In this document: piece by piece, positions 17,109-24,918 of the stretch
Layout of the letters: every line of letters starts with the position of its first letter
Numbering within the stretch: the stretch's first letter is position 1
Assembly: GCA_937872465.1 (NCBI GenBank)
Contig: CALMSR010000068.1
Coordinates: forward strand, 1 to 64,000
Direction: 5' to 3'
DNA: 64,000 bases
DNA from: an uncultured Paracoccaceae bacterium
Lineage (GTDB): Bacteria > Pseudomonadota > Alphaproteobacteria > Rhodobacterales > Rhodobacteraceae
Program-made: the position numbers and the translations under genes
The notes under the pieces: model-generated
Database searches by the model: none
What the model saw: the letters and a program-made list of their open reading frames with translations, nothing else
Told to the model about the DNA's origin: nothing

Positions 17109-18235
17109 TCCCGCGCCTTGAGGTGCCGGCGCACGCTCTCGGGACCGTGTGGGTGATGGGCGTGCGGATAGACGGGGTGGTGGTGGTGCGCGTGATCGTG
17201 GGAATGCGGGTGGTCGTGGTCGTGGTCGTGATCGTGATCGTGATGATGGTGGTGGTCGTGCGCGTGATGGTGGTGGCCGTGGTCGAGGCGGCAGGCGCCG
17301 GTGCAGAAGCTGTCGCAGAGCCGGCAATCGGCGACGTTCGAGCCGGGGGCGGAGGCGCCCTGGCCCTCGACATGGTGATGGTGGCTCTCCTGCGGGAGGC
17401 CGACTTCCGCTTCGAAGCCGAGGACCTGCGTGCGATACTTGCACATGGAGCAATTCATCGCGGTCTGGCCGTCGAGGATCTCGGTGGCGCGTTCGGCGAA
17501 GGTCGCGACCACCTGGTCGTGGTCGTTGAGATAGCGGGCCTTGACGAATTCGATCTCCGGATGGGCCGCGGCGACGAGGTCGGTGAAGCCGTAGATGCGG
17601 TCGACGAGGATGCCGGTGAAGAGGAAATACGGGAAGACGACGATCCGGCGGTAGCCGAGGCGGGCGGCATGGGTCAGGGCCGGCTCGACGAGCGGGAAGG
17701 TCACGCCGGAATAGCCGGTCTCGCACCAGCCGAAGCCCATGCCTTCCCAGAGCAGGCGGGAGATCTTGCAGACGCTCGAATTCGCGTCCGGGTCCGAGGC
17801 GCCGCGGCCGATGACCACGAGGCAGGTCTCGGCGCGGGGCACCGGGCCGCGGGTGGCGTCGGCCTCCGTGATGGCGGCCTCGATGCGGTCGGCGGCGGCG
17901 CGGATCATGCGCGGATCGACCCCGAGCTCGCGGCCGTAGTCGATGCGCAGCCCGTGCGCGGCGGCATAGGCGTTCAGCACCGAGGGGATGTCGTTCTTGG
18001 CGTGCATCGCGGCGAAGAGCATGCCGGGCACGGCGAGGATGCGGTCGCAGCCGCGGGCGCGGAGCCTGTCGAGCCCCTCGCGGATCACCGGATTGGCGAA
18101 TTCGAGATAGCCGTAATCCACCATCCAGGAGTTCGGAAGAAACGCCGGCAACCGCTTGGCAAGATGGGCGAACTCGTCGACAGCCGCCTGCGAGCGCGAG
18201 CCGTGGCCGCAGAGCATCACGCCGATGCGGCTCAT
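17105..18235 (-). CDS. cbiX: Sirohydrochlorin cobaltochelatase CbiX with Cys-rich and His-rich tail
   Basis: A 376-residue chelatase that inserts cobalt into sirohydrochlorin. Two CbiX repeats are visible: GVMLCGHGSRS at the N-terminus with its active-site histidine, and ETCLVVIGRGASDPDAN in the second half, followed by FPYFLFTGILVDRI. The tail carries MNCSMCKY, a CxxCxxxCxxxC cluster (CRLCDSFCTGAC) suggesting an iron-sulfur or metal site, and a stretch of about 60 residues dominated by His and Asp. Long CbiX proteins with a His-rich region and an Fe-S centre are known from Bacillus. It is the first gene of the corrin operon. Confidence 0.92.
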   Translation of the reverse strand: MSRIGVMLCGHGSRSQAAVDEFAHLAKRLPAFLPNSWMVDYGYLEFANPVIREGLDRLRARGCDRILAVPGMLFAAMHAKNDIPSVLNAYAAAHGLRIDYGRELGVDPRMIRAAADRIEAAITEADATRGPVPRAETCLVVIGRGASDPDANSSVCKISRLLWEGMGFGWCETGYSGVTFPLVEPALTHAARLGYRRIVVFPYFLFTGILVDRIYGFTDLVAAAHPEIEFVKARYLNDHDQVVATFAERATEILDGQTAMNCSMCKYRTQVLGFEAEVGLPQESHHHHVEGQGASAPGSNVADCRLCDSFCTGACRLDHGHHHHAHDHHHHHDHDHDHDHDHPHSHDHAHHHHPVYPHAHHPHGPESVRRHLKARE

Positions 18236-18239
18236 CGAG

Positions 18240-18420
18240 GGCGGCCCGCGACGGCGATGGGGAGACGGGGGGGCATCGGCAACCTCGCGACATGGCTGGC
18301 GCCGCGGAACCTGCCCGGACCACCCCCGGGGCGGGGGCGTCTTCGACGATGGCGCCGCTGGCCCCCGGCATGGGTCGGCCGCTCGACGCCGTCCGTTCAG
18401 CCTCTCGGCACCGTCGGGAT
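18240..18420 (-). promoter_or_regulatory. Possible cobalamin-riboswitch-like leader of the corrin operon
   Basis: Reading the minus strand towards cbiX, the leader has GACGGTGCC followed by a GGCTGAACGG segment, then GACGCCCCCGCC, and finally a CCAGCCATGTCGCGAGG segment close to the start codon. The order recalls the GGTGCC, GCCCCCGCNACT and B12-box elements of cobalamin riboswitches, and the position is right. However, the GGGAA element and a proper B12 box are degenerate or missing. The match is suggestive only. Confidence 0.3.
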
Positions 18421-18527
18421 CCGGGTAGCAGGAAGCCCGGGACGGGGCAAGCGAAAGCGAGGCGCGGGCCGTGCGCGGGGCATGCACGGGTTTCGCGTGG
18501 CGCCAGGAAGGTCCCAAGGCGCGATCG

Positions 18528-18600
18528 CCTTCGGCGTGAGGGGCGGGGCGGATACTGCCCGGCGGTGTCCGCCGGGCGGGATGGTGACGCCGGCCCGGCC
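18528..18600 (-). repeat. Dispersed folded intergenic repeat, half copy E
   Basis: On the minus strand this reads GTCACCATCCCGCCCGGCGG, then ACACCGCCGGGCAG, the CGCCCCGCCCC tract and CACGCCGAAGGCG, matching the first half of copies B, C and D. The second half is absent. It lies in the 541-base gap between divergent cbiX and the rocB-like gene; the rest of that gap (about 18601-18776) is very GC-rich and holds nothing I recognise. Confidence 0.7.
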
Positions 18601-18776
18601 CGGGACCCGGGCGGACGGGTCGCTCTGAGGGATGCCGTTTCCTCGCGCCCGCGCCCGCGCATGGCAAAGGGGCTGTCGCCGGTGGACCCGGAGCGGTATC
18701 GGGGAGGGGGCGCTTGCGGGCGCGGTCGCGCGGGCGTTCGGCCTGCGGGACGGCCCGGACGGGAAGGGGGGCGAAG

Positions 18777-20441
18777 ATGGGGGCGGCGTCTTCCGACGGG
18801 GCACTGGCCGAAAGGGTCCGGTCGCTGAGCCATCTTCTGGTCGGCTGGCCGAGCGCGACCGGGACGCGGGGCGAGGCCGATTTCGCGCCGCGCCTGGCCG
18901 GGCTCCTGCGGGAGAGCGCCTATTTCCGCGCGCATCCCGAGGACATCGTCCTGGTGCCGAGCCACGGCGCGCCGACCACCTACAGCCTCGTGGCCCTGGT
19001 GCGGGGCAGGGGGCGGCGGGCCGTCGCCCTGGCGGGGCATTACGACACCGTCGCCACCGAGAATTACGGGGATCTCGAGGCGCTGGCCTGCGACCCCGGC
19101 GCGCTCGCCGGGGCGCTGATCGCGGATCTCTCCGGCCGGCGGCGCTCGGAGCAGGAGGCGCGGGCGCTCGCGGATCTCGTGGGCGGCGACTTCATTCCCG
19201 GCCGCGGGATGCTGGACATGAAGAGCGGGCTCGCCGCCGCCATCGCGCTGATGGAGCGCTTCGCCGAGCGGCAGGACCGGCCGGGCAACCTGATCCTGCT
19301 CGCCACTCCCGACGAGGAGCGCGAGAGCCGCGGCATGCGGTCGCTGCGCGACGCGCTGCCGGGGCTGATGGCGCGCTGGGGGATCGACATCGCCGCGGGC
19401 ATCAATCTCGACGTCACCAGCGACCAGGGCGACGGGTCGCTGGGACGCAGCATCTATGCGGGAACCATCGGCAAGCTCCTGCCCTTCGCGCTGGTGATCG
19501 GCCAGCCGTCCCATGCCTCCTATCCGTTCGAGGGCATGAGCGCCGCGCTGATCGGGGCCGAGATCCTGGCGGCGGTCGAGGGCAATGCCGATCTCTGCGA
19601 CCGCGGTGCGGGCGATGTCTCGCCGCCGCCGATCTGCCTCGAGGCGCGCGACCTTCGCGCGGGCTACGAGGTCACGACGCCGGCGCGCTACTGGCTGTCC
19701 TTCAACTGGCTCTATCATTCCCTCTCGGCCAGGGACCTGTTCGACCGCTTCGGGGCCGAGGTCGCCGCCGCCGCCGACCGCGCGGTGCGGCGGTTCTCCT
19801 CGGAGGCAGGGCGCTTCGCGGCGCTGACGGGTTTGCCGCCGGGCGGCGGCATCGCCGCGCCGAGGCTGATCACCCTGGCCGCGCTGCGGGCCCTCGCGGC
19901 GGAGCGGGCCTCGCCGGCCGGGCTCGCCGCGGTCGCGGAGCTGGAGGCGAGCCTCGCGGGCCTGGACGATCCGCTGGAGCTGAGCCGCCGGCTGACCCTC
20001 GCGCTGGCGGATGCGGCGCGGATCACCGGGCCGGCGGTGATCCTCGGCTTCGCGGGCCTGCATTATCCGCCGTCCCGGCTCGATCCCGCGCGCCCGAAGG
20101 ATGCCGCGCTCCGGCGAGCGATCGAGGCGGCGCGCGAGGCGATGGCCGGCGAGCCGGGGGCGGCGATGACCTGGCGGGCGCATTTCCAGGGCATCTCGGA
20201 CATGAGCTTCCTCGGCCGGCCGACGCATGGCGCGGGCGATGTCGTGAATGCCAATACGCCCGCGGCCCGGCTGGTCGATCGCCCGGTCGCCTCGGCCCTC
20301 GCCTATCCGGTGGTCAATATCGGCCCCTGGGGGCGCGAGTTCCACCAGCGCCTCGAACGGGTCCACGCGCCCTTCGCCTTCGACGTGCTACCGCGCTTCG
20401 TCGGGCTGGCGGTGGAGGCGCTGCTCGCCGGGGAGCCGTGA
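18777..20441 (+). CDS. RocB-like M20-family metallopeptidase
   Basis: A 554-residue zinc-dependent hydrolase resembling RocB of arginine utilisation. The zinc-site landmarks of the M20 family are ALAGHYDTV (His and Asp), GRGMLDMKSG (bridging Asp) and ATPDEERESRGM (Glu pair). RocB proteins are longer than most M20 members, which fits. The exact substrate is not established for the family; a peptide or N-acyl amino acid is likely. The start is ATG 18777 preceded by GGGGGGCGAAG; upstream in-frame codons give an arginine-rich sequence that is not expected to be coding. It ends about 80 bases before the FNR-like site of the respiratory cluster. Confidence 0.8.
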   Translation: MGAASSDGALAERVRSLSHLLVGWPSATGTRGEADFAPRLAGLLRESAYFRAHPEDIVLVPSHGAPTTYSLVALVRGRGRRAVALAGHYDTVATENYGDLEALACDPGALAGALIADLSGRRRSEQEARALADLVGGDFIPGRGMLDMKSGLAAAIALMERFAERQDRPGNLILLATPDEERESRGMRSLRDALPGLMARWGIDIAAGINLDVTSDQGDGSLGRSIYAGTIGKLLPFALVIGQPSHASYPFEGMSAALIGAEILAAVEGNADLCDRGAGDVSPPPICLEARDLRAGYEVTTPARYWLSFNWLYHSLSARDLFDRFGAEVAAAADRAVRRFSSEAGRFAALTGLPPGGGIAAPRLITLAALRALAAERASPAGLAAVAELEASLAGLDDPLELSRRLTLALADAARITGPAVILGFAGLHYPPSRLDPARPKDAALRRAIEAAREAMAGEPGAAMTWRAHFQGISDMSFLGRPTHGAGDVVNANTPAARLVDRPVASALAYPVVNIGPWGREFHQRLERVHAPFAFDVLPRFVGLAVEALLAGEP

Positions 20442-20520
20442 CCTCCCGGCATTCGCGCCGGCCTCCCGCAGGACGGATGCCCCTCTTGGGGCGGGTCGCA
20501 TCGTCGCAGACCCGCCGCTC

Positions 20521-20534
20521 TTGACAAAAGTCAT
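20521..20534. promoter_or_regulatory. FNR/CRP-type palindrome upstream of the respiratory cluster
   Basis: TTGACAAAAGTCAT matches the TTGA-N6-TCAA consensus of FNR, FixK and Dnr-type regulators at seven of eight positions, with inner dyad TTGAC-N4-GTCA. It lies 135 bases upstream of the first gene of the cluster (20669), in a region with no other gene. Such sites sense low oxygen (FNR, through Fe-S) or NO (Dnr/NnrR). No regulator gene is in the window. Confidence 0.5.
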
Positions 20535-20668
20535 GGATGCGGCGGCGGGAAGAATGCCTACTCGGCCCCGCGCGATACCTGATCGACCGGCGCGGACCCG
20601 CGCCGCCGCGGCTCCCGCCGGACGGTGCGGTCGGGTGTCGGGTGCGGCCGGGGCAGAGGAGGGACACC

Positions 20669-20848
20669 ATGGCGGAAGACGATGCGAGGCGGGCAGGTGA
20701 ATCGGCACCGCTCGAGCCGATCCCGGTGATGCAGCGGGTGCTCGACAACCCGTTCCTGCTGCTCTTTCTCGGCGTCACGATCCCGACGGTGCTCTACCTC
20801 ATCTGGGGCGTGATGGAGATCATCTCGGTCCCGATCGCCCCCAACTGA
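20669..20848 (+). CDS. Small single-helix subunit of the heme-copper enzyme (CoxIIa-like)
   Basis: A 59-residue protein: a charged N-terminus of about 25 residues, one membrane helix (residues about 28-50, PFLLLFLGVTIPTVLYLIWG) and a short tail. It precedes the CuA subunit gene by 27 bases. In Thermus ba3 oxidase the subunit IIa is a tiny helical protein beside subunit II; the position and form suggest a similar role. The start at ATG 20669 has GAGGAGGGA upstream. The in-frame codons up to 20537 are unlikely to be translated. Confidence 0.7.
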   Translation: MAEDDARRAGESAPLEPIPVMQRVLDNPFLLLFLGVTIPTVLYLIWGVMEIISVPIAPN

Positions 20849-20875
20849 GCACGAGCACTTCCGAAAGGCGCAGCC

Positions 20876-21430
20876 ATGGCCATTGACCCCCCGAGCAACC
20901 GCCTCTGGTGGAAGGAGCCGATCCACCGCATCGAGCTGGGCTGGATCATCATCGCCTTCCTCTGGGGGCTGTTCATGTTCTTCTTCATGATCGCCTGGCA
21001 TTTCATCGGCAATCAGAACCTCTCGACCGAATCCTATCGCGTGCTTCCCGAGCGGTATCAGGAGCGGGTCGAGCTCTTCGCCGAGGAGCACCAGCTCTTG
21101 GATGCGAACGGCGAGCCGGTCGATGTGGACGGGGTGCCGGTGGTCAGCCCGCCGCCGGGCGAGGACGCCTATCTGCTCGGGCGGCTCTGGGAATGGTGGC
21201 CGGTGCTGGAGCTGAAGAAGGGGGAGGCCTACCGGCTGCATCTCTCCTCGGCGGACTGGCAGCACGGATTCTCGCTCCAGCCGGTGAACATCAACATCTC
21301 GGTTCACCCGGGCTACGAGCAGGTGATCACGCTGACGCCGACCGAGACCGGCGAGTTCGGCATCGTCTGCAACGAATTCTGCGGGATCGGCCATCACACG
21401 ATGACCGGCCTGATCCGCGTCGTCGAATAG
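20876..21430 (+). CDS. Heme-copper enzyme subunit II with CuA centre
   Basis: A 184-residue protein with one N-terminal membrane helix (about residues 20-44) and a periplasmic cupredoxin domain. The binuclear CuA site is complete: H130, C165, E167, C169, H173 and M176 in CNEFCGIGHHTM. It therefore accepts electrons from a soluble cytochrome c or cupredoxin. The short length and single helix fit the B-type (ba3) group of oxidases and the NO reductases derived from it, not the two-helix A-type subunit II. GAAAGGCGCAGCC precedes the ATG. Subunit I follows after nine bases. Confidence 0.9.
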   Translation: MAIDPPSNRLWWKEPIHRIELGWIIIAFLWGLFMFFFMIAWHFIGNQNLSTESYRVLPERYQERVELFAEEHQLLDANGEPVDVDGVPVVSPPPGEDAYLLGRLWEWWPVLELKKGEAYRLHLSSADWQHGFSLQPVNINISVHPGYEQVITLTPTETGEFGIVCNEFCGIGHHTMTGLIRVVE

Positions 21431-21439
21431 GGGGGCGTC

Positions 21440-23170
21440 ATGACCACCATTGATCACGGACCGATCGGGCTCCCCGCGGCGAATGTCAGCTACCGCACCT
21501 GCCCGTTCACGGGCCGCCGGATCGAGCGCAATGCCGAGCTCCTGATCCGGGCCAATGCCGTGGCGGCGGTGGTCTTCCTGGCGGTGGGCGGGCTCTTCGG
21601 CCTGCTCGTGGCGCTGACGCGCTGGCCTGCGGTGCAGCTCCTGCCGGCGGAATGGTTCTATCTGGTGCTGACCGGGCACGGGGCGAACGTGCTCCTCTTT
21701 TGGATCATCTTCTTCGAGATCGCGGTGCTCTATTTCGCCGCGACCTTCCTGCTGAACTGCCGGCTGGCGACGCCGCGCTTCGCCTGGCTCGCCTTCGTGC
21801 TGATGGTGGTGGGGGGCGTCCTGGCCAATTACGTCGTGCTCCAGGGCGACTCGACGGTGATGTTCACCTCCTATCCGCCGATGATGGCCGATCCGCTGTT
21901 CTATCTCTCGCTGATCCTCTTCGCGGTCGGCGCGCTGATCGGCGTGATGGTGTTCTTCGGGACGCTGGTGGTCGCCAAGGCGGAGGGCACCTACGAGGGC
22001 TCGGTGCCGCTCGTGACCTTCGGGGCGGTGACCGCCGCAATCATCGCGGTCTTCACGCTCGCCTCGGGCGCGATCATCCTGATCCCGACCTGGCTCTGGT
22101 CGATGGGGCTGATCGCGGGCATCGATTCGCTGATGTACAAGCTCGTCTGGTGGGGCATGGGCCATTCCTCCCAGCAGATCAACGTCGCGGCGCATATCGC
22201 CATCTGGTACGCCATCGCCGCCATGGTCGTGGGCGCCAAGCCCTTGTCGGAGAAGGTCAGCCGCTTCGCCTTCCTGATGTACGTGCTTTTCCTGCAGCTC
22301 GCCTCGGCGCATCATCTGCTGGCGGAGCCGGGAATGAGCTCGACCTGGAAGATCGTCAACACCAGCTACATGATGTATCTCGCGGTCATGGGCTCGATGC
22401 TGCACGGCCTGACCGTGCCCGGGGCCGTGGAGGCGGCGCAGCGCCGCAACGGCTTCGACCGCGGCTATTTCGACTGGCTGACCAAGGCGCCCTGGGGCAA
22501 CCCGGCTTTCGCCGGCATGTTCATGAGCCTGGTGATGTTCGGCTTCATCGGCGGCATCTCCGGGGTGATCCTGGGCACCGAGCAGCTCAACGTGCTGATG
22601 CACAACACGATCTACGTGCCGGGCCATTTCCACGGCACCGTGGTCGCCGGCACCACGCTCGCCTTCATGGCGATGACCTATCTGGTGATCCCGATCATCT
22701 TCCGGCGCGACATCATCTGGCCGAGGCTCGCGAGATGGCAGCCCTATCTCTTCGGCCTGGGGGTCGCGGGCATCTCGCTCTTCATGATGGGCGCGGGCAC
22801 GCTCGGGGTGCCGCGGCGGCACTGGGACATCTCGCTGATCGATTCGATCATCCCCTATGAATTCGCCTCGGGCGCCTATCTGATGATGGGGCTGAACGGC
22901 CTGTCGGCGATCGTCGCGGCCGCCGGCGGACTGCTCTACGTGGTGCTGGTGGTGGCCTCGGTGGTCGCGGGGCCGCGGCTCGACCGTCCCGGCGCGACCC
23001 TGACCTTCCCGCTGCACAAGGGCGGTGCCGAGGCGGTGTCGCATTACGGCAGCGCGGGCACGCTGAAGATCCCGGGCACGATCATCCTCGTGGCGATCTT
23101 CTTCGGCGCCTTCATCCTCTACTACTTCATCAACTGGAAGTATCTCTCGGCCCTGTGGCTGTTCAACTGA
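21440..23170 (+). CDS. Heme-copper subunit I, ba3-like, without the active-site tyrosine (possible NO reductase)
   Basis: A 576-residue membrane protein with about 13 helices. The metal ligands are present: H80 (low-spin heme), H242 (CuB), H291-H292 (CuB), and H396 and H398 in PGHFHG for high- and low-spin hemes. Proton-pumping oxygen reductases have a tyrosine four residues after the first CuB histidine, cross-linked to it. Here the sequence is GHSSQQIN, so that position is Q246. Loss of this tyrosine is characteristic of NO-reducing members of the superfamily. Automatic annotation would call this a b(o/a)3-type cytochrome c oxidase. The neighbours encode its CuA subunit, heme farnesylation and copper delivery. 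NO reduction is inference; oxygen reduction is not excluded. Confidence 0.88.
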   Translation: MTTIDHGPIGLPAANVSYRTCPFTGRRIERNAELLIRANAVAAVVFLAVGGLFGLLVALTRWPAVQLLPAEWFYLVLTGHGANVLLFWIIFFEIAVLYFAATFLLNCRLATPRFAWLAFVLMVVGGVLANYVVLQGDSTVMFTSYPPMMADPLFYLSLILFAVGALIGVMVFFGTLVVAKAEGTYEGSVPLVTFGAVTAAIIAVFTLASGAIILIPTWLWSMGLIAGIDSLMYKLVWWGMGHSSQQINVAAHIAIWYAIAAMVVGAKPLSEKVSRFAFLMYVLFLQLASAHHLLAEPGMSSTWKIVNTSYMMYLAVMGSMLHGLTVPGAVEAAQRRNGFDRGYFDWLTKAPWGNPAFAGMFMSLVMFGFIGGISGVILGTEQLNVLMHNTIYVPGHFHGTVVAGTTLAFMAMTYLVIPIIFRRDIIWPRLARWQPYLFGLGVAGISLFMMGAGTLGVPRRHWDISLIDSIIPYEFASGAYLMMGLNGLSAIVAAAGGLLYVVLVVASVVAGPRLDRPGATLTFPLHKGGAEAVSHYGSAGTLKIPGTIILVAIFFGAFILYYFINWKYLSALWLFN

Positions 23171-23187
23171 GCCTCGGGGAAGGACCG

Positions 23188-24069
23188 ATGCTCCTCGCCC
23201 TGAACATGACCTTCTCGATCATGAAGCTGCGGATCGGCAGCTTCATCGCCCTGGCGGCGCTGGCGGGGATCATGACCGGCGGCGGCGGGATCGGCTGGCT
23301 GGAAGGCGCGGTCTTCGCGCTCGGCGTGCTCGGGGCCTCGGGCGCGGCGGGTGCCTTCAACCAGTACCACGAGCGCGAACGCGACCGGCTGATGGCCCGG
23401 ACCCACAACCGACCCTTCGCCAACGGCACGCTGAAGGCCGGACCGATCTGGCCGGCGACCTTCGCCCTGCTGCTGGCCGGATCGCTGATGATGGCCTGGT
23501 CGGTGGGCGGGACGCTGGCGACGGTGCTGGTCTTTCTCGGGGCGGTGACCTACGGGGTGGTCTATACCGTCTGGCTCAAGGCGCGCTCGGTCTGGAACAT
23601 CGTGATCGGCGGGGCCGCCGGCAGCTTCGCGGTGCTCGCCGGCGCCGCGGCGGCCGCTCCCGAGCAGGGGCCGGCGCTGGGGCCGGTGCCGGTGCTGCTC
23701 GCGGGCGTGCTCTTTCTCTGGACGCCGCCGCATTTCTGGAGCCTCGCGGTGACGCGCTGCGAGGATTATCGCCGCGCCGGCATCCCGATGCTGCCGGTGG
23801 TCTCCGAGCCCGACGTCTGGGCGCCGGTCATCTTCTGCCACGTGGCGGCCCTGCTGGCGCTCTCCTTCCTGCCGCTGGCCTTCGGGATGGGGTGGATCTA
23901 CGGCGCCTTCGCTGCGCTCGGCGGATTGCCCTTCCTGCTCGCGGCCTGGAGGCTCCTGCGCGCCCCGGGGCGGCAGGCGGCGATGCGGACCTTCCGGGCC
24001 TCGCTGGTCCAGTTCGCCCTGCTGGCGACGGGGGTGATCCTCGACGGAGCGGCGCGATGGGCCGCCTGA
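23188..24069 (+). CDS. cyoE: Protoheme IX farnesyltransferase
   Basis: Inner-membrane UbiA-family prenyltransferase of 293 residues that converts heme B to heme O by adding a farnesyl group. The first aspartate-rich region appears as NQYHERERDRLMARTHNRP, a form close to the NxxxDxxxDxxMxRT motif, and the TPPHFWSLA stretch near residue 180 is also typical of the heme farnesyltransferases. About eight or nine helices. I use ATG 23188 with GGGGAAGGA upstream; an earlier ATG at 23155 overlaps subunit I. Its presence suggests that the adjacent enzyme carries an O- or A-type heme. Confidence 0.9.
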   Translation: MLLALNMTFSIMKLRIGSFIALAALAGIMTGGGGIGWLEGAVFALGVLGASGAAGAFNQYHERERDRLMARTHNRPFANGTLKAGPIWPATFALLLAGSLMMAWSVGGTLATVLVFLGAVTYGVVYTVWLKARSVWNIVIGGAAGSFAVLAGAAAAAPEQGPALGPVPVLLAGVLFLWTPPHFWSLAVTRCEDYRRAGIPMLPVVSEPDVWAPVIFCHVAALLALSFLPLAFGMGWIYGAFAALGGLPFLLAAWRLLRAPGRQAAMRTFRASLVQFALLATGVILDGAARWAA

Positions 24070-24914
24070 GCGAGGTCGTCCGGGCGGCGGCGATGCTCGC
24101 GCTCTGCCTGCCCGCCGCCGGCGCCGCCGCCACGCAGCAGCCGGGGGCGCTGGACGCAAGGTCGGTCTACGAGACTAGCCAGGCGGCCGTGGGCCGGGCG
24201 CTCGGCGCGCATGTGCTGCGCGACCAGAACAACGCGCCGCTGGCGCTCGCGGAGTTCCGCGGCCGGCCGCTGGTGATCTCGCTGATCTTCACCAGCTGCA
24301 GCTCGATCTGCCCGGTCACCACCGAGCATCTGCGCGACGCGGTCGCCGATGCCCGCGCGGTGCTCGGCGGCGCGGGATTCGCGGTGCTGACCTTCGGCTT
24401 CGACGCCCGCGGCGACCGGCCGGCGCAGCTCAAGGCCTTCGCCGGCACGCATCGGCTCGACGGCATTCCGGACTGGCACCTGGCGAGCGCGGACGAAGCG
24501 ACCACCGAGGCGCTCCTGGCGGATCTCGGCTTCAGCTGGCGCGCGGCGGCCGGCAATCTCGACCATGTCACCCAGACCTCGATCATCGATGCCGAGGGCC
24601 GGGTCTACCGCCAGATCTACGGCGAGACCTTTCCCCTGCCGGTCTTCATGGAGCCGCTGAAGGACCTGGTGCTGGGGCGGACGACGCAATCGCTCGCGCC
24701 GGAGGATCTGTGGAACCGCCTGACGTTTCTCTGCACCGTCTACAATCCCCTGACCCGCGCCTATCGCTTCGACTATGGCATCCTCTTCGGCATCTTCTTC
24801 GGCGCGCTTTCGCTGATCCTGGTCGCCGTGGTGATCCTGCGGCTCTGGCTGGAGATGCGCCGGGCCGCGCGGCGACGGGTCGGCCCGGCCGGACCGCAGG
24901 CCCAGCCGAGGTGA
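24057..24914 (+). CDS. Sco1/SenC-type copper chaperone with C-terminal membrane helix
   Basis: A 285-residue thioredoxin-fold protein for copper delivery to the CuA or CuB centre. An N-terminal signal peptide (about residues 1-25) is followed by the Sco domain with the copper motif C81-SSI-C85 and the distal copper ligand H170 in NLDHVTQTS. A C-terminal helix (about residues 248-270) and basic tail are an addition not seen in most Sco proteins, which anchor N-terminally. It overlaps cyoE by 13 bases and is followed four bases later by the cytochrome b fusion gene. Confidence 0.9.
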   Translation: MGRLSEVVRAAAMLALCLPAAGAAATQQPGALDARSVYETSQAAVGRALGAHVLRDQNNAPLALAEFRGRPLVISLIFTSCSSICPVTTEHLRDAVADARAVLGGAGFAVLTFGFDARGDRPAQLKAFAGTHRLDGIPDWHLASADEATTEALLADLGFSWRAAAGNLDHVTQTSIIDAEGRVYRQIYGETFPLPVFMEPLKDLVLGRTTQSLAPEDLWNRLTFLCTVYNPLTRAYRFDYGILFGIFFGALSLILVAVVILRLWLEMRRAARRRVGPAGPQAQPR

Positions 24915-24918
24915 CGCC

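Noticed and set aside
17072..18628. Plus-strand open frame with a long Val-rich start opposite the cbiX tail
   Set aside because: The valine run is the reverse reading of the His-rich CbiX tail; the CbiX frame has two active-site motifs and operon overlaps.
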